NCBI GenBank assembly: GCA_963708865.1
Contig: CAVPUC010000002.1
Coordinates: forward strand, 248,001-312,000
DNA length: 64,000 nt
Direction: 5' to 3'
DNA from: DAIDKA01 sp963708865
GTDB lineage: Bacteria > Pseudomonadota > Gammaproteobacteria > Steroidobacterales > Steroidobacteraceae
A program made the position numbers and the translations under genes. The notes under the pieces were generated by a model, which searched no databases, had not been told where the DNA came from, and was given only the letters and a program-made list of their open reading frames with translations. Numbering within the stretch: position 1 is the stretch's first letter; each line of letters starts with the position of its first letter. Shown here piece after piece: positions 1 to 8,135 of this stretch.

Positions 1-347
1 AAGAACGTCGAGGAAAAATAGATCGGATCCACCGAGTCGAGCGGCACAAATTCGCTAATGTCGATGGAGCGACTGGTCTTCTCCTCCAGTTCCTTCAGTT
101 CCGCCGGCGTGAAGGTGACGAATTGGTCCTTCGCGAACTCATAGCCCTTCGCCATGTCCGCACGCTCAACCGGCTTGCCGTCTTTCACGGCGACATATTG
201 CTGGCGCACCCGCGAGCCGTCCTTGGCGCGCAGAAAATTGAATGAAATCCGCTCCGAGGGAATCGCTGCGGAGAAAACCTGCACGGGAATCGCCACCAGT
301 CCGAACGACAAGGTAAGCGAGGCGATCGGGCGGGTGCTGCTTGGCAT
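1..347 (-). CDS. ku: Ku protein, DNA-end binding for NHEJ (3' end outside window)
   Basis: About 115 N-terminal residues of a bacterial Ku protein. It begins MPSSTRPIASLTLSFG and continues through GLVAIPVQVFSA, then the typical ERISFNFL and RVRQQYV strands, GYEFAKDQFV and SRSIDISEFVPLDSVDP, which are the hallmarks of the Ku beta-barrel start. Ku homodimers encircle broken DNA ends and recruit LigD in bacterial non-homologous end joining. The start is the first ATG before the conserved N-terminal strand. The gene runs off the left edge, so the ring-closing and C-terminal parts cannot be judged. No ligD is visible here. Confidence 0.92.
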   Translation of the reverse strand, partial: MPSSTRPIASLTLSFGLVAIPVQVFSAAIPSERISFNFLRAKDGSRVRQQYVAVKDGKPVERADMAKGYEFAKDQFVTFTPAELKELEEKTSRSIDISEFVPLDSVDPIYFSSTF

Positions 348-401
348 AAGGTCCGGGAGCACGCCCGACGGTGAGTCGGCGCGTGCTCCCGCGGCTGGCC
401 G

Positions 402-812
402 CTAGGGCTTCGGATCCGAATCGGCCTTGGCCTGTTTTGCCAGTGCCTGGGCCGTTTGGTAGGCGGTATCGGCTTGCGCCTTGCACGCCTTCTGACCCTC
501 GCCACTCAATCTCTCGCACTGGGCCAGGGCGACCTTGTGATCGCCCTCGGCCTGTGCCTCATTGACCTTCTCGGTCTCGACGGCGCGCGTATGATCCGCG
601 GCCGCCTGCTCATCCCGCACCACCGTCTGCGCGCTGTTGACCTTGGCGCCAGCGTTCTCCTCGGCTTTCGCCGTGGTTTGCGCGGCGTTGTTTTCAGCAA
701 CGGCGGTATCCTTGGCGACCTGATCCGGGCTCTTCGCCTGATTGCAGCCGTTCAGCAGGCACGTTGCCAGCAGTGTCACGGTGAGGACGAGACCGATTTT
801 ATTGGTTTTCAT
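402..812 (-). CDS. Small Ala-rich lipoprotein
   Basis: A predicted 136-residue lipoprotein. The first 20 residues form a hydrophobic signal ending in a lipobox (LLNGC), so Cys22 or so would be lipidated. The rest is Ala/Glu/Lys/Gln-rich and probably helical or coiled-coil, with repeated KAEEN/VNEAQ-like stretches and two cysteines in the CERLSGEGQKAC segment. The ATG at 812 was chosen because the longer frame upstream has no signal-like sequence and overlaps the DUF1328 gene. It follows that gene by 14 bases, so the two are probably co-transcribed. The function is unknown; small alanine-rich lipoproteins next to DUF1328 genes often look like envelope or stress proteins. Confidence 0.75.
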   Translation of the reverse strand: MKTNKIGLVLTVTLLATCLLNGCNQAKSPDQVAKDTAVAENNAAQTTAKAEENAGAKVNSAQTVVRDEQAAADHTRAVETEKVNEAQAEGDHKVALAQCERLSGEGQKACKAQADTAYQTAQALAKQAKADSDPKP

Positions 813-826
813 TAAGTGAATTTCCT

Positions 827-991
827 TCAGACGCTTGGGCGGCGCCCCAAGAAAAACGTGGCAATTGCAACGATCAGAAACACAAAGAACAGGATCTTGG
901 CAATGCCCGCAGCACCGGCTGCGATTCCACCAAATCCCAGGACCGCGGCAATCAGGGCTATGACCAAAAACACGACGGCGTAGTGAAGCAT
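827..991 (-). CDS. DUF1328 small membrane protein
   Basis: A 54-residue protein starting MLHYAVVFLVIALIAA, followed by LGFGGIAAGAAGIAKIL and FFVFLIVAIATFFLG. This is the full DUF1328 pattern of two transmembrane helices separated by a Gly/Ala-rich turn. The family is common in soil and plant-associated proteobacteria, is often stress-induced and has no known biochemical role. It lies first in a two-gene unit with the lipoprotein gene that follows 14 bases later. A palindrome about 90 bases upstream is a candidate operator for the pair. Confidence 0.87.
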   Translation of the reverse strand: MLHYAVVFLVIALIAAVLGFGGIAAGAAGIAKILFFVFLIVAIATFFLGRRPSV

Positions 992-1079
992 GGAAGACCC
1001 CTTGTTTTCGGCAGGTTTTGACTGACGGTACAGTATCCAGCACAGCTTCCGATGTAAGTCCGGCGCAAGCGATACAATT

Positions 1080-1097
1080 CGTAGGGCATACCCTACG
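1080..1097. promoter_or_regulatory. Perfect palindrome upstream of the DUF1328 gene, candidate operator
   Basis: CGTAGGG-CATA-CCCTACG is a perfect 7-bp inverted repeat with a 4-base centre. It lies in the 121-base gap between the DUF1328 start (991) and the end of the upstream membrane gene (1113), about 90 bases before the DUF1328 start. There is no T-run after either arm, which argues against a terminator. Its position suits binding of a dimeric activator, but no regulator can be named. Confidence 0.4.
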
Positions 1098-1112
1098 GAA
1101 TGCGCGGCGTGG

Positions 1113-1508
1113 CTAGGCGAGCGTGTGCAGTTCGATGGTCAGGGTCACCACGAATACAGCGGCGGAGCCGAGGATGTAGGCCGGTGCGGCGGCCGGGGAG
1201 GCGAGGCCTCGCGATGGCCGCGGCCGTCGATGGTCGGCGCTGAATTGGCGTCGCGCCAGGAGGGTATTGAGCGTGAAGGCCACGCATAACAGCGCGCACA
1301 GGTAGCGCTGCGGATGCAACCCGTCGGCGCTGTGGTAGGGATTGTCGAGCAGCCGCAGTGTCCACAGCAGATCTGTGACGCTGAGAATATTGAGGCTGAC
1401 CCCCAGACCGAGCGCCAGCATGGCAACCGTGTAGACGGGGCCGTGGCGCAAGCCGATCCGGCCACAACAGCTCACCATCGATGCGAACAGACCCCGGTAC
1501 AGCTCCAT
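1113..1508 (-). CDS. Hypothetical membrane protein
   Basis: A 131-residue protein with about four hydrophobic segments: VYTVAMLALGLGVSL (residues 25-45), a second near residues 60-85, and AYILGSAAVFVVTLT near the C-terminus. No known family was recognised. It begins with an ATG at 1508 and lies on the same strand as the PAP2 phosphatase that ends 20 bases upstream, so it may be the second gene of that unit. A frame change in the middle (residues 85-105, Arg/Pro-rich) cannot be ruled out. It could also be a mis-called frame, but the hydrophobic pattern favours a real inner membrane protein. Confidence 0.5.
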   Translation of the reverse strand: MELYRGLFASMVSCCGRIGLRHGPVYTVAMLALGLGVSLNILSVTDLLWTLRLLDNPYHSADGLHPQRYLCALLCVAFTLNTLLARRQFSADHRRPRPSRGLASPAAAPAYILGSAAVFVVTLTIELHTLA

Positions 1509-1527
1509 GATGGCGCGTCGCGTGTGC

Positions 1528-2322
1528 CTAGTTCACGATCATGTTGAAGGTCAGCTTCAAGCCCCCGTCCGCAGAGGGCGCTAGCGACAGATTCCAGTCG
1601 TGTAGCCGCTGCAGCCGCCGATGGGTGCTGAAACGTCCCGAAGCGATGCCCAGTGCCGCGCCCGCCACGGTATCGGAAAGCCAGTGCTGGTTGTCATGCA
1701 GCCGCAGGTAGCTCGTGGCGCTCGCCATGCCGTAGCCCAGTGCGCGGCGCAGCCAGCGATCGTCGTCGTTGCCGGATTCGGCGAATACCGTGCCGATCGC
1801 GAAGGCGAACGTCGCATGCAACGAGGGAAATGAACTACCGCCAGCACGCCACTCGTTGCTGTCGGTGGTCTCATCGGGCCGCTGCCTGCCTGCCGCGTAC
1901 TTGAGCGCCTCGGCGGTGATGGAGCTGAACCCTGCGGCCTCGAGCATGGTGTAGGCCTCCGTTTTGCCGAAAGAATCGTCAGTCACCTCGGATATCAACC
2001 ACGTTCCCACGACCACGGAGGCCGCCGGAATGGCATCCCGGAGACTGTTCTTGTCGGAGCCCGTTACCCCCGCCGCTCCGGCGGGCGCGAAATGGTTGCG
2101 AACCCGCTCATCGAAGTCATGCGCTACGGCAACGGCGGTGAGGGAGCCGCCGAAGAACAACCAGTCCGATCCGTCCCAGCGCAGCGGTGCGGTGAAGTAC
2201 GACTTGGCGTCGCCCAGGACATCCCCCAGGGTAAAGTCGTCGGCGTGGCAGAGGGTCGGCCGGGCGCACAGCACCGCAGTGCAACCGAGCATTGCGCAAG
2301 TGAGCCATATGGATTGCTTCAC
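1528..2322 (-). CDS. PAP2-family (type 2 phosphatidic acid phosphatase) lipid phosphatase
   Basis: A 264-residue exported PAP2 protein. It has a signal peptide up to about residue 28 (cleavage near CHADD). The three phosphatase motifs are visible: KYAAGRQRP (motif 1, K-x6-RP), FPSLHAT (motif 2, PSxH) and YLRLHDNQHWLSD (motif 3, where the usual SR is replaced by LR but the H-x3-D pair is kept). Such enzymes dephosphorylate phosphatidate, undecaprenyl diphosphate or similar substrates in the periplasm or membrane. The start is a GTG at 2322. It is divergent from dgkA, giving a kinase/phosphatase pair of lipid metabolism back to back. Confidence 0.9.
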   Translation of the reverse strand: MKQSIWLTCAMLGCTAVLCARPTLCHADDFTLGDVLGDAKSYFTAPLRWDGSDWLFFGGSLTAVAVAHDFDERVRNHFAPAGAAGVTGSDKNSLRDAIPAASVVVGTWLISEVTDDSFGKTEAYTMLEAAGFSSITAEALKYAAGRQRPDETTDSNEWRAGGSSFPSLHATFAFAIGTVFAESGNDDDRWLRRALGYGMASATSYLRLHDNQHWLSDTVAGAALGIASGRFSTHRRLQRLHDWNLSLAPSADGGLKLTFNMIVN

Positions 2323-2441
2323 GGGTCCCGCCGGAGTCGTTGACTCTATCGTGCCATGGAAGGTGGACTTTGCCCCGTAAAGTAAATGGCGATACCGGCC
2401 GTGGCAAGCAGTTTCGACAGGGGCAGGCTAGAATCAGAGGC

Positions 2442-2816
2442 GTGACCATCGCCCACAAGAACCGATCGTTGCCGCAGCGTCTGGGGTTCGCTCTGGCGGG
2501 CCTGAGGCATGCGCTGCGCGGGGAACGCAGTCTGCGAACGCAGCTGGGGCTGCTCTTGATCGTGATGCTGGCGCTGGGCTATCTGCGCCCGCCGGCGGTG
2601 TGGTGGGCGCTCGTCAGCGTCTGCAGTGCCGGGGTATTCGCGGCCGAACTGTTCAACACGGCGATCGAGCAGCTGGCGGACCACCTGCACCCGGATCTGC
2701 ATCCGCAGATTCGCATTGTCAAAGACTGCGCTGCTGCTGCCGTGCTGTGCGCCGCGCTGGGTGCCGTCGGGGTGGCGATCGCGTTGGTGGTGGAGCTTGC
2801 CGGGCATTGGCGCTAG
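2442..2816 (+). CDS. dgkA: Diacylglycerol kinase
   Basis: A 124-residue integral membrane kinase that phosphorylates diacylglycerol with ATP at the inner membrane, recycling lipid released during glucan and phosphoglycerol transfer. The sequence shows GLRHALRGERSLRTQ, then the family signature ELFNTAIEQLADH with the catalytic Glu, and KDCAAAAVL before the third helix. Length matches E. coli DgkA (about 122). The GTG at 2442 was chosen over the longer reading frame because the extra upstream residues are not hydrophobic and do not fit the family. It is divergent from the PAP2 phosphatase and followed by a membrane protein gene 12 bases downstream. Confidence 0.92.
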   Translation: MTIAHKNRSLPQRLGFALAGLRHALRGERSLRTQLGLLLIVMLALGYLRPPAVWWALVSVCSAGVFAAELFNTAIEQLADHLHPDLHPQIRIVKDCAAAAVLCAALGAVGVAIALVVELAGHWR

Positions 2817-2828
2817 AGTTCACCCATC

Positions 2829-3446
2829 GTGGCTGACCTATATAAAGTTCTGGCGCAGATCCATGCGATCCGCGGTCAGGTGGCGCGCGGCACCGAATTC
2901 CGGGGCTACGGCGCGGAGACCGTCGCCGCAACCGGACTGCTGGCCGGCGCTGCGGCGCTGCTGCAATCGGTGCAGCTGAAGCACCCGGAAGACAACGCCG
3001 CCGCGTATCTGGCAATCTGGATCACAACGGCCGCCGTCGCGGTGCTGGTCACGAGCCTGCAGACCATCAACCGCACACGACGCGTTCACTCGGGCCTCGC
3101 CCGGCAGATGATGTCATCCGCGGCGGAATCATTTCTGCCGGCCATCGTGGCGGGCATGCTGGTGACGGTGGTATTGACGCGCAGCGCGCAGCAAGCCCTG
3201 TGGATGCTGCCCGGACTGTGGCAGATTTTCTACGCACTGGGCATTTTTGCGTCCTGCCGCTTTTTGCCGCGCCAGATGTTCGCCGTTGGCATCTGGTTTC
3301 TCGCCACCGGGGCGCTGTGTCTGACGACGGGAACGGGCCCTAGGGCGCTGTCGCCGTGGGAGATGGGTTTCCCGTTCGGCATCGGCCAGCTGTTGCTCGC
3401 CGCGGTGCTCAAGTTCGGGTTTCGGGAGACAGACGAAGATGCGTAG
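2829..3446 (+). CDS. Conserved membrane protein paired with a winged-helix regulator
   Basis: A 205-residue protein with about six hydrophobic stretches, for example TVAATGLLAGAAALLQ, AIWITTAAVAVLVTSL, FLPAIVAGMLVTVVL and GIGQLLLAAVLKFGF. The N-terminus (VLAQIHAIRGQVARG) is polar. Pairs of such a membrane protein with a small winged-helix regulator are known from Xanthomonadales genomes, but no function has been assigned. Its 3' end overlaps the regulator gene by 8 bases, so translation is probably coupled. Confidence 0.75.
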   Translation: MADLYKVLAQIHAIRGQVARGTEFRGYGAETVAATGLLAGAAALLQSVQLKHPEDNAAAYLAIWITTAAVAVLVTSLQTINRTRRVHSGLARQMMSSAAESFLPAIVAGMLVTVVLTRSAQQALWMLPGLWQIFYALGIFASCRFLPRQMFAVGIWFLATGALCLTTGTGPRALSPWEMGFPFGIGQLLLAAVLKFGFRETDEDA

Positions 3447-3813
3447 CAAGAAGCCGGCGCGACCGGGCTTTGCCTACGATGCCCTGGACAGTGTCATTCA
3501 CGAGCGCGCGCGCCTGAGCGTGCTGACCTCGCTGGTGACCCATCCCAAGGGGCTCGGCTTCGCGGACCTGAAGACGATGTGCGCGCTGACCGACGGCAAT
3601 CTCAGTCGCCATCTGCAGGTGTTGCGCGCCGCAAAACTCATCGAGATCACCAAGGACTTGGACAACAACCGTCCGCACACCTTGTGCCGGATCACCGCCA
3701 ATGGGCGCAAGCGATACCTGGATTATCTGGCCGTGCTCGAGCAGGTGATCCGCGATGTCGTCGCCGGCGAACGGACCGATCCGAGCGCCGATAGTGCGCA
3801 GGTCCCAGCCTGA
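3439..3813 (+). CDS. Winged-helix transcriptional regulator (MarR/ArsR-like)
   Basis: A 124-residue regulator. RARLSVLTSLVTHPKGLGF leads into a helix-turn-helix (FADLKTMCALTDGNLSRHLQ, recognition helix GNLSRHLQVLRAA), followed by a wing strand pair (IEITKDL...HTLCRITANGR) and a C-terminal helix (RYLDYLAVLEQVI). The pattern fits the winged-helix DNA-binding domain (HTH_27) that is close to MarR and ArsR. No metal-binding cysteine cluster is present. It overlaps the preceding membrane protein gene by 8 bases, so it probably controls that gene or a signal sensed by it. It ends 10 bases before the convergent LytTR gene. Confidence 0.82.
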   Translation: MRSKKPARPGFAYDALDSVIHERARLSVLTSLVTHPKGLGFADLKTMCALTDGNLSRHLQVLRAAKLIEITKDLDNNRPHTLCRITANGRKRYLDYLAVLEQVIRDVVAGERTDPSADSAQVPA

Positions 3814-3823
3814 TTTCTAGAGC

Positions 3824-4588
3824 TCAGCCCGTCCCGAGCTTCATGCCGTTCAAGTGCTCCCGCACACCCTCCCGGTGACCCTCGCTGCTGGTCACCGTGG
3901 TGCCGCAGGCGAGCACAAAGATGAAGTCTCCGCGCGGCGTGCGACTCAGTTCGCGGATGTAGTTGACGTTGACCAGGCAGGAGCGGCTGATGCGCAGCAT
4001 GGGCTGGCTGGCCAGTGAGGCTTCGGCCTGCTGCAAGGTGCTGCGGGCGTGGTACTGCTCACGGCCGACCGTGAATTTCACGTAGTTGCGGTCCCCTTCG
4101 ACCAGCTCGATATCCGCGATGTTGAGGATATGCATGCTGCTGCCCGACTCAGCGATGATGCGCGGGCTGCTGTGCAGTTTCGACACCAGCGAGAGCAGCG
4201 CGGTGCCGCGCTCCGCGGCCGGGGCAACGTCGCGTTTGCGCCGTACCCGCGCTACGGTGGTCTTGAAGCGCTGATAGTCAAAAGGCTTCAGCAGATAGTC
4301 GCTGGCGCAGACCTCGAATGCCTCCAGCGCGTAGCGGTCGTAGGCCGTCACGAAGACGATGTCCGGGAGATTGCGCTGATCCAAGGAGCGCGCCAGGGCG
4401 ATGCCGTTGACGGTATCGATCTGGATGTCCAGGAACAGCAGATCCGGGGGCTTCGCCAGGATCGCCGCCAGGGCGTTGCGGCCATCGCCGAATTCTGCGG
4501 CGATGTGCAGATCCGGTTCACGCGCGCAGCACTCGCGCAGTGTGCGGCGCGCGTTGGGTTCATCATCGACGATCATCACCTGCATCAT
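3824..4588 (-). CDS. LytTR-family response regulator
   Basis: A 254-residue response regulator. The receiver domain (residues 1-120) has MIVDDEPNARR at its start, the phospho-acceptor Asp in LLFLDIQ, the conserved Thr/Lys region VFVTAYDRYA and DYLLKPFDYQ. The LytTR DNA-binding domain follows (about 145-250), with IELVEGDRNYVKF, RISRSCLVNVNYI and GTTVTSSEGHREGV. LytTR regulators bind paired direct repeats upstream of target promoters. The ATG overlaps the TGA of the histidine kinase gene (ATGATG), so the two proteins are translationally coupled. Targets are not evident. Confidence 0.94.
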   Translation of the reverse strand: MMQVMIVDDEPNARRTLRECCAREPDLHIAAEFGDGRNALAAILAKPPDLLFLDIQIDTVNGIALARSLDQRNLPDIVFVTAYDRYALEAFEVCASDYLLKPFDYQRFKTTVARVRRKRDVAPAAERGTALLSLVSKLHSSPRIIAESGSSMHILNIADIELVEGDRNYVKFTVGREQYHARSTLQQAEASLASQPMLRISRSCLVNVNYIRELSRTPRGDFIFVLACGTTVTSSEGHREGVREHLNGMKLGTG

Positions 4589-5767
4589 GTCGCGACGCCT
4601 GCGATGGCTGCCCCCGGCGGGGCGGGTTCGCGCAACAACGGCATCTGCACAATGGCGGTCCACAGGGCGGGCAGCTCCGATTCCACGCGCAGCGTGCCGC
4701 GATCCATGAAATGTACCGTGAGCCGCTCGCGGACATTGCGCAGGCCGATGCCGCCGACGCCGGGGGTGACCGGACCGGTGGTGTTGCGGACGATCAGGCG
4801 CAGCTGCTGCGCGTCCGATTCCACATCGATGCTGACTTTGACCGGGCCTGCTGTGGCCGGCAAGCCCGTGCACGACGGCATTCTCGATCAGTGGTTGCAG
4901 GATGAGGCTCGGCACCCAGGCCTGCGGCAAGGCCCGCGCATCCGGCAAGGACAGCGTCAGGCGGTCCGCAAAGCGTTGCTGCTGCAGCCCCAGATACAGG
5001 CGCGCGAATTCGATCTCGGTGGCGAGCGGCGTGAACTCGGTCTCCCCGGCCGTCAGCAAGCGCCGCAGCAGGTCACCCAGCTGGATGACCATCTTCTGCG
5101 CCGTTTCCGGATCCCAGCCGATCTGACCCTGGATGGTGTGCAGCAGGTTGAAGAGCGTATGGGGAGAAAGCTGCATGCGCAGCGCCGCCAGGCGTGCGGC
5201 GTTCCAGGCTCGCTCCAGCGCCGCGCGCCGCAGCTCCGAATCCCGGAATCGCTGGTACACCGAGAAGCCACTCACCAAAGCGAGCGCGAATCCGTAGGTA
5301 AGCAGAAAGGTGGTGGCGCTGGCGATACGCAGCGGCAGATCCGCCTGCGGTCCCTGCCAGGGCATGGCCATCCGGTCGTCCGGCCGGGTCATCTGCATCG
5401 AGTCCCCCAGCAGATGTTCGGAGACCCCGAGCAGTGGCGAGGCCAGTAGCGCAAATACCAGCGCGAGCACGGCCTGCAGCGGCGCGCGTCGTGGCAGCGG
5501 CCGCCAGCCAATGCGCATGGCCAGCTGCACACACAAGAGCAACACCGGATAGAGCAGCAGGTGCTGCAGCGTCCGCGCCGGCCATGCCGCGAACAGTTGC
5601 CGGTGGCCGCCCGGGTCCAAGGACAGCGACATGTTGTGGGCGTACAGCACATTGGAGACCGTGACGTAAATCCAAAATGCCGTCAGCACGCCCAGCTGCG
5701 CGAAGGTGCCGAGGCGGGCGCGATCCCGTCCTGCGCCTGTTGTTGGCGCCTGCGTCGCGGTATCCAC
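4585..5767 (-). CDS. LytS/YehU-type sensor histidine kinase (frame change)
   Basis: A kinase of about 393 residues partner to the LytTR regulator. The N-terminal half has four or so transmembrane helices (LGVLTAFWIYVTVSNV, YPVLLLCVQLAM, QAVLALVFALLAS, TTFLLTYGFALALVS), then the His_kinase domain with the phospho-acceptor region LRMQLSPHTLFNLLH and IEFARLYLGLQQQRF. LILQPLIENAVVHGL is the N-box of the ATPase domain. A frame change near 4865 separates this from the C-terminal G-box (GVGGIGLRNVRERL), which is well preserved in the next frame. The start is the GTG at 5767, because the sequence upstream is not membrane-like. Confidence 0.9.
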
Positions 5768-5913
5768 GCACCCAAGCCTACACGGAATCGGCCGCCATTC
5801 GCGACGGCTGGTACCAACCCGTAATGCGCAGGGACGAGTACGCGTCGCGGGCGCAGACCGAGCCGGGCCGGCGGGCGTTAGATAGCACACATCTGCAGCC
5901 AAGGGGAGCGACC

Positions 5914-6297
5914 ATGTCAGCAAGCAACAACGAGCGAATCAGCCAGGGCAGGAGCGGATTCAGGGCAGGCATGGCGGCTGGCGTCATGGGCCTCATGATG
6001 CTGGGCGCGACGGCCATGCCGCTTGCGGCGGCCCAAGTCATCGGGCCCGACGTGACTGTTCGCTACGCTGACCTGGACATCACGACGCAGGCCGGTGCTG
6101 AAAAACTCTACGAGCGAATCGGGCAGGCGGCAGTGCGGGTGTGCCCGGTGGGGGACCTGCGGCCGCTGCCTGAATTCGAGGCGGCGATGCATTGCCGCGA
6201 CGAGGTGGTGGCCCAAGCCGTAAGCCGCGTCCGCAGCGCGCAACTGGCGGCGATCTTTGCGGCGCGTGCGCATCGCGGGGTGCACCGCCCGGTTTAA
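5914..6297 (+). CDS. UrcA family protein
   Basis: A 127-residue secreted protein of the UrcA family. A signal peptide (residues 17-45, hydrophobic, ending near LAAAQ) is followed by VTVRYADLDITTQAGAEKLY and ERIGQAAVRVCP, the family core, and CRDEVVAQAVSRV at the end. Two cysteines (VCP and HCRD) may form a disulphide. UrcA proteins are common in alpha- and gammaproteobacteria and have no assigned activity. A ribosome binding site (AGGGGAG) lies 8 bases before the ATG at 5914. It is divergent from the histidine kinase gene with 146 bases between, so the two-component system could regulate it. Confidence 0.9.
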   Translation: MSASNNERISQGRSGFRAGMAAGVMGLMMLGATAMPLAAAQVIGPDVTVRYADLDITTQAGAEKLYERIGQAAVRVCPVGDLRPLPEFEAAMHCRDEVVAQAVSRVRSAQLAAIFAARAHRGVHRPV

Positions 6298-6339
6298 GCC
6301 GCGGCCGGATCGGCGGTGATCCTTCTGTAGGGGCCTGAC

Positions 6340-8110
6340 CTAATACCCCGCCGCTGATCCGGCCGCTCGGCGATCGTCGCTTGCGCCGTACATCATGCCG
6401 ACGCGCAACCGGCCCCCCAGCGCCGAGTCAATGCCCGAGGAGGGCCGGTCGGGGGCCGAGTCGACCTGGGGAATCACAATCAGCTCGGCGGCCCCCCACG
6501 GTGACTGCTCGGCGATCGTATAGCCTGCGGCCCGCAGCGCCTGGGCTGTGTCGGCGGAGAGCGCATAGGGTTCGGCGAAGATCACATCGGGCAACCACTG
6601 GTGATGCAGGCGGGTCGCATTGACGGCCTCCTGCGGCTCCATGCCGTAGTCGATGAGATTGCTCAGGACTTCGACCGTAATGGTGATGATGCGCGCGCTA
6701 CCCGGGCTGCCCACGACCATCGCGACCTTGCCGTTCTTCAGCACCAGGGTCGGCGACATCGAAGACAGCGGCCGCTTGCCTGGCGCAATGGCATTGGCGG
6801 TGCCCTGCACCAAGCCGGAGAGATTGGGCACACCCGGCTTGATGGTGAAGTCGTCCATTTCATCGTTCAACATATAACCGGTTCCGGGCGCCATGACGCC
6901 GGCACCGAAAAAACCATTCAAGGTATAGGTCACGGAGACCGCATTGCCGTGCTCGTCGGCGACAGAGTAATGCGTAGTCTGCGGGTTTTCGTGCGGCGGG
7001 GTGCCGGGCTTGATCAGTGCCGAGGAGCCTGCCTGCACGGGATCGATGCGGGAGCGGATCAGCGCCGCATACTCCGCAGTCAGCAGCTTATCCACGGGGT
7101 TGTGAACAAACACCGGATCCCCGAGCAGTGAATTGCGATCGACATACGCATGGCGCATGGCTTCGATCATCACGTGCACCGCCGCGGCGGAGTGAAAGCC
7201 CATGCCCTTAAGATCATAGCCTTCGAGGATCTGCAGGATCTCACAGGTGGTTGTGCCCCCCGAGGAGGGCGGCGGCGCCGAGGCGATCTGATAGCCGCGA
7301 TAATTGCAATACACAGGCTCGCTTTCAGTGACGGTGTAATGGGCGAGATCCTGCGCGGTGATGATACCGCCGTGATCGCGCATCGCTTGCGCGAGGAGCT
7401 CGGCGTTGCTGGCGGCCCCGCTGTCTTTATAGAACGCATCGCTGCCGCCGCGGGCGATGGCCTCGAGCGTGCGCGCGAGCGCGGGTTGCACCAGCGTCTC
7501 GCCTGGCTGGTAGCTCGAACCATCCGGGTGCAGGAATACCTGCGCCGACGTCCGGGTCGCTGCGGAAACGTCGCGCGCTGGCATCGAGGATGTCGGTGTC
7601 GCCGCGGGTGAGAACGAAACCATTGCGCGCCAGCCTGATGGCGGGCGCCATCACCTTCGCGCGCGGCAGCGTGCCATAGCGTTGCAACGCGGTCTCAAGT
7701 CCCAGCACGGTGCCGGGCACGGCGACCGCGCGATAGCCGCCGATGCTGGCGCCGCGCACCGGGTTGCCGTCCGGGCCCAGATACATGTTGGCGGTCGCCG
7801 CCAAGGGGGCGGTCTCGCGAAAATTCAGGAAGACATTGGTCCCGGTCTTGGCCACATGAATCACCATGAAGCCGCCGCCGCCGAGGTTGCCACAGCACGG
7901 ATTGGTGACGGCCTCGGCGTAACCCACTGCCACCGCGGCATCTACGGCGTTGCCTCCCTGTTTGAGGACCTCGACGCCCACGTCCGATGCCAGATGCTGC
8001 GCGGTGACCACCATGCCGTGAGCCGCTTCCAGCGCTGGTTTGGATGCGGCCGCGGCGGTACCGGTGGCGAGCAGGGCGAGAAGTAGCAAACGCACTATCT
8101 TGGAAACCAA
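6340..8110 (-). CDS. ggt: Gamma-glutamyltransferase (frame change near 7555)
   Basis: About 590 residues of a gamma-glutamyltransferase in two frames. It hydrolyses glutathione and transfers the gamma-glutamyl group, after self-cleavage into two subunits. An N-terminal signal peptide (KIVRLLLLALLATGTAAAA) is followed by GMVVTAQHLASDVG, LKQGGNAVDAAVAV and CGNLGGGGFMVIH. The catalytic Thr that becomes the N-terminus of the small subunit is in NPQTTHYSVADEHGN. GTGYMLNDEMDDF and PLSSMSPTLVL are also conserved. The frame breaks between ARRFRSDPDV and SAQVFLHPDG. The start is a TTG at 8110. It follows the MFS transporter gene by 25 bases on the same strand, suggesting an uptake and processing pair. 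Confidence 0.93.
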
Positions 8111-8135
8111 TCGAATATCCGTAAAGGGCGCGACC

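Noticed and set aside
402..1043. Long version of the lipoprotein gene (213 residues)
   Set aside because: The first 77 residues overlap the DUF1328 gene in another frame and lack a signal; the lipobox fits the shorter start.
4049..5449. Long plus-strand open frame of 466 codons
   Set aside because: It lies antisense to the LytTR regulator and kinase and has no motifs; GC-rich codon use makes such shadow frames common.
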